NCBI RefSeq assembly: GCF_000376785.1
Contig: NZ_AQXX01000129.1
Location: forward strand, 1 to 64,000
DNA from: Hahella ganghwensis DSM 17046
GTDB lineage: Bacteria; Pseudomonadota; Gammaproteobacteria; Pseudomonadales; Oleiphilaceae
Length of the DNA stretch: 64,000 nucleotides
Direction: 5' to 3'
The position numbers were made by a program, and so were the translations under genes. A model generated the notes under the pieces. That model had not been told where the DNA came from, made no database searches, and saw nothing but the letters and a program-made list of their open reading frames with translations. Of the stretch, positions 17,634 through 25,955 are shown in pieces. How positions within the stretch are numbered: position 1 is the stretch's first letter; each line of letters opens with the position of its first letter.

Positions 17634-17645
17634 TTGTTTAAACAA
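17634..17645. promoter_or_regulatory. 12-bp perfect palindrome between two divergent GT2 genes
   Basis: TTGTTTAAACAA reads the same on both strands in the 213-bp AT-rich gap between the minus-strand GT2 gene and the plus-strand GT2 gene. It could be a small operator or chance in AT-rich DNA. I see no clear -35/-10 pair near it. Confidence 0.2.
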
Positions 17646-17755
17646 GATATATCTATAGTGTATCCTAGCTTAAGTCTCCAGGCTAGTCCGGATAGTCTGT
17701 GTCAAGTGCTAAAATGAATGGGGCGCTGTAAATTGATTGCTTTTTCGTATTTTTC

Positions 17756-18598
17756 GTGGTGGGTGTTTGGTTGATTTCCCTGTCTTGTGTAACATTTTCT
17801 CCAGATCTTAAAGAACTTGAGAATTTTTTGACTTCGCTGGCTAAGGCTATTCTTTATGCTGAAGAGAAGAGTTTAGGACACTCTTTTAAGCTCTTTTTTA
17901 TAGATAATGGCCCTACTGAGCATAGTCTGGAAGTACTGGAACGAGCAAAAGAAATATCAGTTGGTATTTGTTCTGGACTGCAAATCGAGATACTAAGTGG
18001 TCATGGCAATATTGGTTTTGGTGCCGGAAATAATATTCCCTTGGAAAGAGATATTGGAGATTATCATATTGTACTGAACTCTGATCTCATTCTAGATGAG
18101 AAGGTGCTGGAAAGGGGGGTAAGGTATCTTGAATTGAATCCTGGCGCAGTTATGACAGTGCCTGCGTCTTATGACCCTTTTAGCGGTGAACTTCAGTATC
18201 TATGCAAGCGGTATCCATCCATTCTTGTTTTGTTGGTTCGGTTTCTTCGAATAAATGTACTGAAAAAAATTTTTCGCTTTCAGCTCTCACACTACGAGTA
18301 TAGGCCTGAAATTGATCGAGGCGAACCTTTTGAGCCGCAAATAGCGAGTGGGTGTTTTATGATGATGCGCTCGTGTGCTTTTAAAGCAGTGAGAGGTTTT
18401 GATGAAAGGTTTTTCTTATACTTTGAAGACTTTGATTTGTCGTTGAGGATTTCAAAAATAGGTAAAATTGTTTATTTGCCGGCGATGAAAATTCAACATT
18501 TTGGTGGTGGTGCAGGAGGTAAGGGAGGGGGGCATGTTAAAATGTTTCTAGCCTCGGCCGTTAAATTCTTTTGTAAATATAAAATCGTCTTTATCTAA
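17756..18598 (+). CDS. GT2 glycosyltransferase (rhamnosyltransferase-like)
   Basis: About 280 residues. LSCVTFSPDLKEL, FFIDNGPTE, HGNIGFGAGNN and IVLNSDLILDEKVLERGVRYL form the GT2 nucleotide-binding half, and ASGCFMMMRSCAFKAVRGFD with FFLYFEDFDLSLRI is the familiar acceptor-side pattern of O-antigen rhamnosyltransferases. The start is uncertain: GTG 17756 and TTG 17771 are both possible and neither has a clear Shine-Dalgarno. It lies 13 bp before the initiating transferase gene, as wbbL-like genes often do. It probably adds the second or a later sugar on the undecaprenyl carrier. Confidence 0.8.
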   Translation: MVGVWLISLSCVTFSPDLKELENFLTSLAKAILYAEEKSLGHSFKLFFIDNGPTEHSLEVLERAKEISVGICSGLQIEILSGHGNIGFGAGNNIPLERDIGDYHIVLNSDLILDEKVLERGVRYLELNPGAVMTVPASYDPFSGELQYLCKRYPSILVLLVRFLRINVLKKIFRFQLSHYEYRPEIDRGEPFEPQIASGCFMMMRSCAFKAVRGFDERFFLYFEDFDLSLRISKIGKIVYLPAMKIQHFGGGAGGKGGGHVKMFLASAVKFFCKYKIVFI

Positions 18599-18611
18599 TC
18601 CTTTCCATAAA

Positions 18612-19676
18612 ATGAAAATGATGCTTATTTTTCTTTTTTTCAGCCTAACAATAGCTGGCCTTAGCTTTTTGATGACGGTAGGTTTGAGGCGTTTTGCGAT
18701 CCGCCGAGGATTGCTTGATCATCCTAATCATAGAAGCTCTCATGAATTACCAACTCCAAGAGTGGGCGGGGTTGGATTTGTTTCCTTAATGTTATTAACA
18801 ATATTAGGGGTCGCTATTATAAATGAAGACAGTCTTGAAGTGTTATTCTCTATAATGATAATCGTGACTGGAGTATCGGTAACTGGATTTTTTGATGATC
18901 TTTACAACTTGCCTTCAAGTTATCGAGCGGCCTCTTATTCGGGAGTGGTATTAATCGCACTGTATTTTTTACCAAGCCTTCCAAATTTGTCATTCTACTT
19001 CGTTGTAATTGAGAACTATTGCCTTTTGCTTTTTCTATATTTTTTGGGGATATTTTGGCTGTTAAACCTATTTAATTTTATGGATGGAATCGATGGCATT
19101 ACTGCATTGGAGTCAATATATGTCTTGCTGTGTGGCGCATTTTTGGTATTTTTTAAAGATGGTTTCTCTTCCATGACCAACTTGCAGGATGCTGGGGTTA
19201 TGGAAGTTCTGGCATTTTTGCTTGTTGTGTCAGCCGCGGCAGTTTCCGGATTCCTTATAAGTAACTGGCCGCCGGCAACCATTTTTATGGGAGATGTCGG
19301 GAGTAGTACACTAGGGGCGTTTATTGGGTTTGTTGCAGTGGTTAGCAGCACTGTAGGCGATATTTCTGTTTGGCATTGGTTGATTATTACTGCTACCTTT
19401 TGGGTAGATTCCACATTTACATTATTCCGCAGGCTGATAAGGCGAGAGAAAATATGGTCTCCTCACAAAAGACATGCATACCAGATTCTAGCTGGTAGGT
19501 GGAAGTCTCATAAGAAGGTTACATTGCTTTATTCAGCAGTAAATATCTTCTGGCTGTTGCCTTTGTTGTTAATCGCGATAAGTTATTCTGATTATGTGAT
19601 TTTGTTGACTGTTATTGCGTCCGTACCTCTTTTTGTTTTTGTGTTTTTAGTTGGGGCAGGTTCAGCGGAAAAATAG
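18612..19676 (+). CDS. wbpL: WecA/WbpL-type undecaprenyl-phosphate sugar-1-phosphate transferase
   Basis: 354 residues, polytopic. The family motifs appear in order: GLLDHPNHRSSH near 33-44 and TPRVGGVG; TGFFDDLYNL (Asp-Asp 95-96); NLFNFMDGIDGI (152-163); TIFMGDVGSS near 223-232; and the basic WSPHKRHAY near 282-290. Such enzymes start O-antigen synthesis by moving a HexNAc-1-phosphate to undecaprenyl phosphate on the cytoplasmic face. The nearby WbpM-type dehydratase suggests a QuiNAc/FucNAc-type first sugar, as for Pseudomonas WbpL. The gene symbol is by similarity and context. Confidence 0.85.
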   Translation: MKMMLIFLFFSLTIAGLSFLMTVGLRRFAIRRGLLDHPNHRSSHELPTPRVGGVGFVSLMLLTILGVAIINEDSLEVLFSIMIIVTGVSVTGFFDDLYNLPSSYRAASYSGVVLIALYFLPSLPNLSFYFVVIENYCLLLFLYFLGIFWLLNLFNFMDGIDGITALESIYVLLCGAFLVFFKDGFSSMTNLQDAGVMEVLAFLLVVSAAAVSGFLISNWPPATIFMGDVGSSTLGAFIGFVAVVSSTVGDISVWHWLIITATFWVDSTFTLFRRLIRREKIWSPHKRHAYQILAGRWKSHKKVTLLYSAVNIFWLLPLLLIAISYSDYVILLTVIASVPLFVFVFLVGAGSAEK

Positions 19677-19902
19677 AAGACTATGTCTGGGAATTGCCTG
19701 GTCGGCTTTCTGGATTTGCAAAATCTAGATAGTTGGATATAAGACTATTGGTCAAGAGATTTGGTGGGTGGGCAGTTAGCTTGCTGGTGACGTCATACAA
19801 CCTTTGAAGGAGCTTCAAATCATTGTGATTCTCCTTTTAGAGAGGAAAGAGTCATTGTTTGTGTTGGTATATTAAAAAAAATTAGGATGGGCTCCAAAGT
19901 TT
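19677..19902 (+). other. 226-bp gap upstream of the WbpM-type gene
   Basis: No gene or clear promoter pair is visible. The gap is long for a within-operon space, so a separate promoter for the following gene is possible. Confidence 0.3.
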
Positions 19903-21837
19903 ATGATTAGTACCGTTCTGGATTCCAGTCGCATAGTAAGGCAGTTAATTGCTGTATGTTGGGACATAGTGTTTCTGTTTTTTTCATTATGGGCCGCTCT
20001 AAGTCTTCGTTGGGAGCGGTTGTATTTTACTGATGACATGAAAGTACTCTTGAGCTTGGGGATTACTGTCGCTTGTAGCTTGATTTTGTTTGCTAAGTTG
20101 GGTTTGTATCGGGCGGTAATTCGGTTTATGAGTAACCACGCATTGGTCGCCGTCCTGTCGGGAATAACGATTTCTTCTCTGGTTCTTGGAGCATCTGGCT
20201 TCATACTTCAAGCGCAGATTCCGAGATCTGTCCCCTTTATTTATTGGTGTCTGTCATTAGTGTTAGTAGGGGGCGCGAGGCTGATTGTCCGTTCCTTGGT
20301 ATTGCATCGATATTTGCGTTCAAAGGAAAAAATAGTAATTTACGGTGCAGGAAGCGCGGGACTTCAACTTTCGTCAGTTCTTTATCAGGGCCAAGAGTAT
20401 CTTCCTATAGCTTTTGTGGATGATAATCCCGCCAGACAGGGAATGATACTGAACGGGTTACGGGTACATTCCCCTTCTTCTTTGCAAAAACTCATTAATA
20501 GATATGGCGTTAAGCGCGTATTGCTTGCGCTTGGGAATACTCCGCGAAGTAATCGTTATCGAGTACTGAAGCGACTTGAAGAAGTCTCGATAAAGGTTCA
20601 GACAATTCCTTCAATGACGGATATTGTTCGTGGTGTTGCGAAGATCTCTGAAATTAGAGATATCGATCTCGAGGATTTATTGGGGCGTGATGCAGTGGAT
20701 GGGGATGTCGGGCTGCTTGAACAATGTATCTCCGATAAAGTTGTAATGGTTACGGGAGCTGGTGGGTCCATTGGTTCAGAGCTTTGCCGGCAAATTGTTG
20801 AGCATAGACCCAAAATGCTTGTTCTCTTCGAGCACTCGGAATATGCCTTGTATTCTGTGCATCAGGAGTTAGAGCAATTACTTGAGAAAAGACATATTGA
20901 CATACCTGTTAAGGCGGTGTTTGGCTCTGTCCAGAAGCGTCATCGGATGGAGGTCGTAATGCAGTCATTTGGGGTTAACACCGTGTATCACGCTGCTGCT
21001 TATAAGCATGTGCCCATGGTGGAGCACAATGTTGTTGAAGGCGTCAGAAATAATCTTTTCGGTACTTGGTATACAGCGGAGGCTGCAATCAATGCACAGG
21101 TTGAGACTTTTGTGCTTGTTTCAACGGACAAGGCTGTTCGTCCTACAAATGTCATGGGGGCGAGTAAAAGACTAGCAGAGTTGGTTCTCCAGGCCCTCTC
21201 TCAGCGTCAGCAGGCGACGCGTTTTTGTATGGTGAGGTTTGGGAATGTCTTAGGCTCTTCAGGGTCGGTGGTTCCTCTGTTCAGAGAGCAAATATCTTCT
21301 GGTGGGCCGGTGACCGTAACTCATCAGGATATTACTCGCTACTTCATGACAATACCTGAAGCTGCACAATTAGTCTTGCAAGCCGGAGCACTTGGCAAGG
21401 GCGGGGAGGTGTTCGTGCTGGATATGGGTGAGCCTGTAAAAATCGATCAATTAGCAAGAAAAATGATTCATTTGATGGGGTTTGAAGTTAAGAGTGAGGC
21501 CAACCCCCTGGGAGACATTGAGATAATCTACACTGGCCTGCGACCTGGTGAAAAGCTGTATGAAGAGGTGCTTATTGGGAATGATCCTCAAGGGACGGTT
21601 TATCCCAGAATTATGATGGCTCGAGAAAAGTATCTTCCATGGCATCAAGTTGAAGAGTTATTAAAGGAAATTGATGCAGCGTGCCATAATTTTGACTGCG
21701 AATTAGTTAGAATGCTTCTGAAAAAAGCTGAAACGGATTATCATCCTTTGGATGAAACAAAAGATCTTGTTTGGCTGGAAAATCTGCAAAATGTTGAGTC
21801 GGCCGAAAATGTCCAGCCGATAGCCCTAAAACGGTAA
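19903..21837 (+). CDS. wbpM: WbpM-type membrane nucleotide-sugar 4,6-dehydratase
   Basis: 644 residues. About four hydrophobic segments lie in the first 130 residues, then a first Rossmann-like region (IVIYGAGSAGLQL, 144-156), then the catalytic SDR domain with VMVTGAGGSIGSELCR (281-296) and LVSTDKAVRPTNVMGASKR. The active site reads Ser-Met-Lys (Met 418, Lys 422) instead of Tyr-xxx-Lys, the known hallmark of WbpM as opposed to short FlaA1/PseB enzymes. It converts UDP-GlcNAc to a 4-keto-6-deoxy sugar for QuiNAc/FucNAc synthesis. It is intact, at the usual length and in the usual place beside the WbpL-type gene. Confidence 0.9.
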   Translation: MISTVLDSSRIVRQLIAVCWDIVFLFFSLWAALSLRWERLYFTDDMKVLLSLGITVACSLILFAKLGLYRAVIRFMSNHALVAVLSGITISSLVLGASGFILQAQIPRSVPFIYWCLSLVLVGGARLIVRSLVLHRYLRSKEKIVIYGAGSAGLQLSSVLYQGQEYLPIAFVDDNPARQGMILNGLRVHSPSSLQKLINRYGVKRVLLALGNTPRSNRYRVLKRLEEVSIKVQTIPSMTDIVRGVAKISEIRDIDLEDLLGRDAVDGDVGLLEQCISDKVVMVTGAGGSIGSELCRQIVEHRPKMLVLFEHSEYALYSVHQELEQLLEKRHIDIPVKAVFGSVQKRHRMEVVMQSFGVNTVYHAAAYKHVPMVEHNVVEGVRNNLFGTWYTAEAAINAQVETFVLVSTDKAVRPTNVMGASKRLAELVLQALSQRQQATRFCMVRFGNVLGSSGSVVPLFREQISSGGPVTVTHQDITRYFMTIPEAAQLVLQAGALGKGGEVFVLDMGEPVKIDQLARKMIHLMGFEVKSEANPLGDIEIIYTGLRPGEKLYEEVLIGNDPQGTVYPRIMMAREKYLPWHQVEELLKEIDAACHNFDCELVRMLLKKAETDYHPLDETKDLVWLENLQNVESAENVQPIALKR

Positions 21838-21883
21838 CCTGGTTACCGTAAAGCGATAAACGAATATCAAGGATAAATTTATC

Positions 21884-23296
21884 ATGTCGCTCGCGACCGT
21901 AATTCTATGCGGAGGCTCTGGTTCCAGACTCTGGCCTCTTTCCCGGGAAGCTTATCCTAAGCAGTTTCTTAATCTCACTGCCGGGCAGAGTTTGCTTGGG
22001 GAAACTGTGGCCAGGGTTGCTCAGTTAAAAAGTAAAGGTAAGGTTTCCGTTGTTTCTAATGAAGAGCATCGGTTTCTTGTGGCGCAATCCCTGGAAGAAC
22101 AGAAGGGGATTGAGCGATTGCCGATTATTTTGGAGCCCGCGGGGCGTAATACCGCGCCTGCGATAGCGATTGCGGCGCTACAGGCGCTTGAATATGATCC
22201 GGATGTTGTGTTGCTGGTACTCCCTGCCGATCATGTCATTGGTAAGTCAGATGTGTTTGCAGAGGCCGTCGAAAAGGCTGGAGTTCAGGCGAAGCAAGGT
22301 AAGCTGGTCACTTTTGGTATCGTTCCTGACAGCCCGCATACAGGATATGGCTATATCAAGGCAAATATCGGCGAGTCGGGTGTGGCGCCTGTGGAGCAGT
22401 TTGTTGAAAAGCCGGACCTGACGACTGCGGAGTCCTATATAGATTCCGGTCAGTATTATTGGAATAGCGGTATGTTCATGTTTCGTGCTGACCGCTACCT
22501 TGAAGAGTTGAAGAAATTCCGGTCGGATATCTACAGTGCGTGTGAAAAGTCTTATGCGGGTCGTCAGGCTGATCTGGATTTTATGAGAGTGGATAAGGCA
22601 GCTTTTGAAGCCTGTCCTGATGACTCTATAGATTATGCGGTGATGGAGAAAACCCAGGATGCAGTGGTTATTCCGCTGGATGCCGGATGGAGTGATGTCG
22701 GGTCCTGGTCTACGTTATGGGAGATTCAGGATAAGGACAGTGATGGTAACGTCAAAGTTGGCGATGTGATCACTGAAGATGTTGAGGGGTCTTATATCCA
22801 TTCTGAAGGGCGCTTGATTGCGGCCATTGGTCTGAAAAATCACGTCATTGTGGAAACCGATGATGTTGTAATGGTGGCCGATAAAGATAGGGTCCAGGAC
22901 GTTAAGAAGCTTGTGGCGCAGGTAAAAGCCCAAGATCGTGAAGAGTACAGATTCCATAAAAGAGTGCATCGTCCATGGGGCACCTATGAGGGGATCTCCA
23001 AATCAGATCGTTTTCAGGTAAAGCGTATTACGGTGAAGCCTGGCGGGCGTCTCTCTCTTCAGAAGCATCATCATCGGGCGGAGCACTGGGTGATCGTTTC
23101 CGGGACAGCGAAAGTGACCCGGGGTGAAGAAGAAATGATTTTGACAGAAGATCAGTCGACCTATATTCCTCTTGGCGTTGTCCATCGATTGGAAAACCCC
23201 GGCGTCATCCCCGTAGAATTGATTGAAGTGCAGACCGGTAGCTATTTGGGCGAAGATGATATCGTCCGTTTTGATGACACATATGGTCGTGCATAA
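21884..23296 (+). CDS. manC: Mannose-1-phosphate guanylyltransferase / mannose-6-phosphate isomerase
   Basis: 470 residues behind AAGGATAAATT. The N-terminal pyrophosphorylase domain starts LCGGSGSRLWPLSREAYPKQ; FVEKPDL and YYWNSGMFMF follow, and the C-terminal cupin isomerase domain carries RPWGTYEGI, QKHHHRAEHWVIVSG and the VHRLENPG metal-site turn. This bifunctional type (AlgA, WbpW, ManC) makes GDP-mannose and fructose-6-P-derived mannose-6-P. The phosphomannomutase needed between the two steps is not in the window. A bidirectional terminator follows, ending the plus-strand locus. Confidence 0.93.
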   Translation: MSLATVILCGGSGSRLWPLSREAYPKQFLNLTAGQSLLGETVARVAQLKSKGKVSVVSNEEHRFLVAQSLEEQKGIERLPIILEPAGRNTAPAIAIAALQALEYDPDVVLLVLPADHVIGKSDVFAEAVEKAGVQAKQGKLVTFGIVPDSPHTGYGYIKANIGESGVAPVEQFVEKPDLTTAESYIDSGQYYWNSGMFMFRADRYLEELKKFRSDIYSACEKSYAGRQADLDFMRVDKAAFEACPDDSIDYAVMEKTQDAVVIPLDAGWSDVGSWSTLWEIQDKDSDGNVKVGDVITEDVEGSYIHSEGRLIAAIGLKNHVIVETDDVVMVADKDRVQDVKKLVAQVKAQDREEYRFHKRVHRPWGTYEGISKSDRFQVKRITVKPGGRLSLQKHHHRAEHWVIVSGTAKVTRGEEEMILTEDQSTYIPLGVVHRLENPGVIPVELIEVQTGSYLGEDDIVRFDDTYGRA

Positions 23297-23320
23297 GCGC
23301 CTCTGATTGCTCGAGTTTGT

Positions 23321-23357
23321 AAAAAAAAGCAGTAGCTGAAAAGTTACTGCTTTTTTG
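23321..23357. terminator. Bidirectional terminator between manC and znuA
   Basis: A run of eight A, then GCAGTAGCTGAAAAGTTACTGC, then TTTTTT: a short hairpin with A and T tracts on both sides, so it can end transcription from both converging genes. The znuA stop is at 23360. Confidence 0.85.
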
Positions 23358-23359
23358 GT

Positions 23360-24313
23360 TCAGGATATCTGCGAGCGGCAGGCAATCAATTGCTTTAATA
23401 AGGTATTAAAAAACTCCGTATAGCTTGAGTGTTCACCTGCCATGGGGTCCACCTCGATAATGTGAGCGCCTTTCTGTCTAAAAATTTTGTCCACTAATCC
23501 ACTGTTAAATTGTGGCTCAACAATGACGCAGGTTTGCTGAGAGTGTGTTTTTTCACTCAGTTGCACAATGTGTCGTGCTCCAGGATTGACATCTGTCTGA
23601 GGGGTAACCACGTCGGTAATGATCAGTTTGAGATCCACGGCAAGATAAGCGAAAGCATTGTGATAAGTGATCAGGTGAAGGTCGTCTACTTTTCCTGAGT
23701 CCTGGGTAGCGGCGGTTAAATTTTCTGCAAAGGTGCCAATGGCGCCCAATACAGCTTCTGAATCGTTACCATGCTCAGTAAGGTACGATCCAACCGCCTG
23801 GGCAGCGGCAACTGCGATGCTACGGCTCAACCATAAGTGAGGGTCAATGGCGTGCTCGCTGTTGTTATCCTCTGCGTGAGCACTTTCTGAGTGGACGGAC
23901 ACTTCTTGGTGTCCGTGGCTGTGTCTTTCTGATTCATCTAGATGAATCAGCAGGTTTGGCGATGAAAGTTCCATCGCTTCGAGTAGACTCAGTGTAGATT
24001 CCGAGGGTCTGTTTTTTAGTATCCCTGACACAAAGTTTTCGAGCCCTGGGCCAACCCAGACAAATAATTCTGCCTGATTCAATTTTCTCAGGTCGCTGGG
24101 TTTTAGTGAGTAATGGTGTGGGCTGGCCTGAGGCGGTAAAAGATAATCTACAGAGACGATCTCCCCGAACGCTTCCTCGATAATAAGTGCCAGAGGCTTT
24201 ATGGATGTCAGGATTTTTACTGGCTCTTCCGCACGGGCGTGTGAGGTTGGGGCGAGTGCTGACAAAAGTGACAGGATCACTATCATTGCTTGTATTGGTT
24301 TAGTTGTCGGCAT
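23360..24313 (-). CDS. znuA: Zinc ABC transporter substrate-binding protein
   Basis: 317 residues with an N-terminal signal peptide ending near ALAPTSHARA. This is the cluster A-I (ZnuA/TroA) fold: ASPHHYSLKPSDLRKL near 65, a His-rich loop (SERHSHGHQEVSVHSESAHAE) near 140-160, DPHLWLS, and TYHNAFAYLA near 220 supply the usual zinc ligands. It collects zinc in the periplasm for the ZnuBC importer. No znuB, znuC or zur gene is in the window, so its partners must lie elsewhere. A Zur-box-like palindrome sits 42 bp upstream. Confidence 0.92.
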   Translation of the reverse strand: MPTTKPIQAMIVILSLLSALAPTSHARAEEPVKILTSIKPLALIIEEAFGEIVSVDYLLPPQASPHHYSLKPSDLRKLNQAELFVWVGPGLENFVSGILKNRPSESTLSLLEAMELSSPNLLIHLDESERHSHGHQEVSVHSESAHAEDNNSEHAIDPHLWLSRSIAVAAAQAVGSYLTEHGNDSEAVLGAIGTFAENLTAATQDSGKVDDLHLITYHNAFAYLAVDLKLIITDVVTPQTDVNPGARHIVQLSEKTHSQQTCVIVEPQFNSGLVDKIFRQKGAHIIEVDPMAGEHSSYTEFFNTLLKQLIACRSQIS

Positions 24314-24354
24314 ATGGGGCTAGAGGATTCTCGAGTTTTGTGTGAGATTGAAAG

Positions 24355-24367
24355 GTTATAACATAAC
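24355..24367 (-). promoter_or_regulatory. Zur-box-like operator upstream of znuA
   Basis: GTTATAACATAAC differs at one base from the known Zur core GTTATANTATAAC. It sits 42-54 bp upstream of the znuA start, where Zur bound to zinc would block transcription. Because the gene to the right is divergent, the site could also affect pilZ, but pilZ starts about 170 bp away. Confidence 0.7.
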
Positions 24368-24400
24368 ATATTATACATCGTTAGAGATTTGAGGAAAGCC

Positions 24401-24428
24401 TAGACTTTTATCCCTGTCAGAATAAACT
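24401..24428 (+). promoter_or_regulatory. Possible sigma-70 promoter for pilZ
   Basis: TAGACT, 16 bases, TAAACT: four of six matches to each consensus hexamer. It is placed upstream of the pilZ leader. Weak, by eye only. Confidence 0.25.
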
Positions 24429-24459
24429 ACACTAAGTGTGTCTATTTAAAGTAAAAAAC

Positions 24460-24489
24460 AGACCCTGATTTTGTGGGTCATAATATTTT
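24460..24489 (+). terminator. Terminator-like hairpin in the pilZ leader
   Basis: GACCC (24461-24465), nine bases, GGGTC (24475-24479), then ATAATATTTTTTT. It has the shape of an intrinsic terminator or attenuator, but no plus-strand gene ends just before it. It may be a leader attenuator or a relic of a lost upstream gene. Confidence 0.35.
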
Positions 24490-24537
24490 TTTGCTCAACA
24501 GAATGTCTGTGGAAGTAACTCTAAGGAAACCGGACCT

Positions 24538-24888
24538 ATGCCTCCAAAATTCGGAGCCCGTAGCGGAATATTAACCCTCACGATTAAAGATAAGGCAGTA
24601 CTTTACGCGGCCTATATGCCCTTCGTTAAAAATGGCGGTCTTTTTATTCCGACAGCCAAATCCTATCAGTTGGGGGATGAAGTCTTCCTGTTGCTGAACC
24701 TGATGGATGAGCCGGAGAAAATCCCTGTTGCTGGTAAAGTGGTGTGGGTCACACCAAAGGGGGCTCAGGGAAACCGGGCTGCCGGGATCGGGGTTCAGTT
24801 TAATGGTGAAGATGAAACCGCCAGAAATAAGATTGAAACTTATCTTGCCGGTGCTCTGAGTTCAGATCGTCCCACGCATACCATGTAA
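24538..24888 (+). CDS. pilZ: Type IV pilus assembly protein PilZ
   Basis: 116 residues, the standard size, behind CTAAGGAAACC. The sequence (RSGILTLTIKDKAVLYAAYM, FVKNGGLFIPT, YQLGDEVFLLLNLMDEPEKI, GKVVWVTPKGA) is the family-founding PilZ, which lacks the RxxxR and D/NxSxxG residues that bind c-di-GMP. It helps pilus assembly at the inner membrane with PilB and FimX-type partners. In related bacteria it follows tmk-holB and precedes tatD; here tatD follows, but the upstream neighbour is znuA. Confidence 0.93.
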   Translation: MPPKFGARSGILTLTIKDKAVLYAAYMPFVKNGGLFIPTAKSYQLGDEVFLLLNLMDEPEKIPVAGKVVWVTPKGAQGNRAAGIGVQFNGEDETARNKIETYLAGALSSDRPTHTM

Positions 24889-25122
24889 AATATTCCAAAT
24901 ATCGTGTATTCCTGCGCTGGCGGAATTTACTTATATGCCGCTGATGCAGGAAATTACTTGTCCGCTTGAATCGGGGGGATTGAAGCTCCCGGTCAGTCCA
25001 GAAAAGTGTAGTCTTGTTGCACGTTTGAAAATCAATATGCCGGAGTTCGTTTCTTAATACTCTCCAGGCGTATAACATGGTGTTTTTCTGGTAAAAATCT
25101 CTTGAAGTGTGTTGAGTTAATC

Positions 25123-25911
25123 ATGTCGTTAATCGATTCCCATTGTCATCTGGATAGAATAGATCTGACTGAAGCTGAAGGCAGTCTGGAAACAGCTCTT
25201 GACCAGGCTAGAGCTCGTGGCGTTTCAGGCTTTCTGTGTGTGGATATTGATCTTGATAATTTCAAGGATGTATTGAGCATTGCTGAGCAGCACGAGGATG
25301 TCTGGTGCTCCGCTGGAATTCACCCGTTGGCAAAGATGAAAGCTGAAGATCTTGACTCTTCACATCTGAAAGAGTTGGCTTTATCCAGTGACAAAGTGAT
25401 TGCCGTTGGTGAGTGTGGCCTGGATTATTACTATGATGCAGAAACTGCCCCCAATCAGAAATCCTTATTTGAAAAGCAACTGGCGGTCGCATGTGAAGTT
25501 GGCAAGCCTGTTATTGTTCACACCCGGGAAGCCCGCGAGGATACTCTGGAGCTTATTCGTCGATACACACCCAAAGGGCTCTCGGGTGTGTTGCATTGTT
25601 TTACAGAGTCTCTTGAAATGGCAGAGGCGGCGATCGATGAAGGGTTTTACATATCGTTTTCAGGCATCATTACTTTCCGAAATGCTGGGCCGCTTCGGGA
25701 TGTAGTCAGGAATATGCCTCTTGATCGTATTCTGGTGGAAACGGATAGCCCCTACCTTGCGCCGGTTCCTTATCGTGGTAAGAGTAATCAGCCAAAATGG
25801 GTGGTTGAGGTGGCCCAGTGTGTCGCAGATCTTAAAGGGGTAAGTCTTGAAGAGTTGAGCCGGGTAACTACGAATAATTTCAGAACCTTGTTTAACTTGC
25901 CCGCAACCTGA
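25123..25911 (+). CDS. tatD: TatD-family metal-dependent deoxyribonuclease/hydrolase
   Basis: 262 residues from ATG 25123 (a TTG 21 bases earlier is open, but family members begin at MxLIDSHCHLD). Metal ligands are in DSHCHLD (His 7, His 9), GECGLDYYYD, VIVHTREARED, GVLHCFTES and VETDSPYLAP. TatD enzymes are 3'-5' exonucleases and are linked to DNA repair. It lies 234 bp after pilZ, the usual order; the gap has no visible gene. Confidence 0.93.
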   Translation: MSLIDSHCHLDRIDLTEAEGSLETALDQARARGVSGFLCVDIDLDNFKDVLSIAEQHEDVWCSAGIHPLAKMKAEDLDSSHLKELALSSDKVIAVGECGLDYYYDAETAPNQKSLFEKQLAVACEVGKPVIVHTREAREDTLELIRRYTPKGLSGVLHCFTESLEMAEAAIDEGFYISFSGIITFRNAGPLRDVVRNMPLDRILVETDSPYLAPVPYRGKSNQPKWVVEVAQCVADLKGVSLEELSRVTTNNFRTLFNLPAT

Positions 25912-25955
25912 CCCCTGGAGAAGAGTTCTTTCCTGAGGTTGATCGCAAGGAGAAT

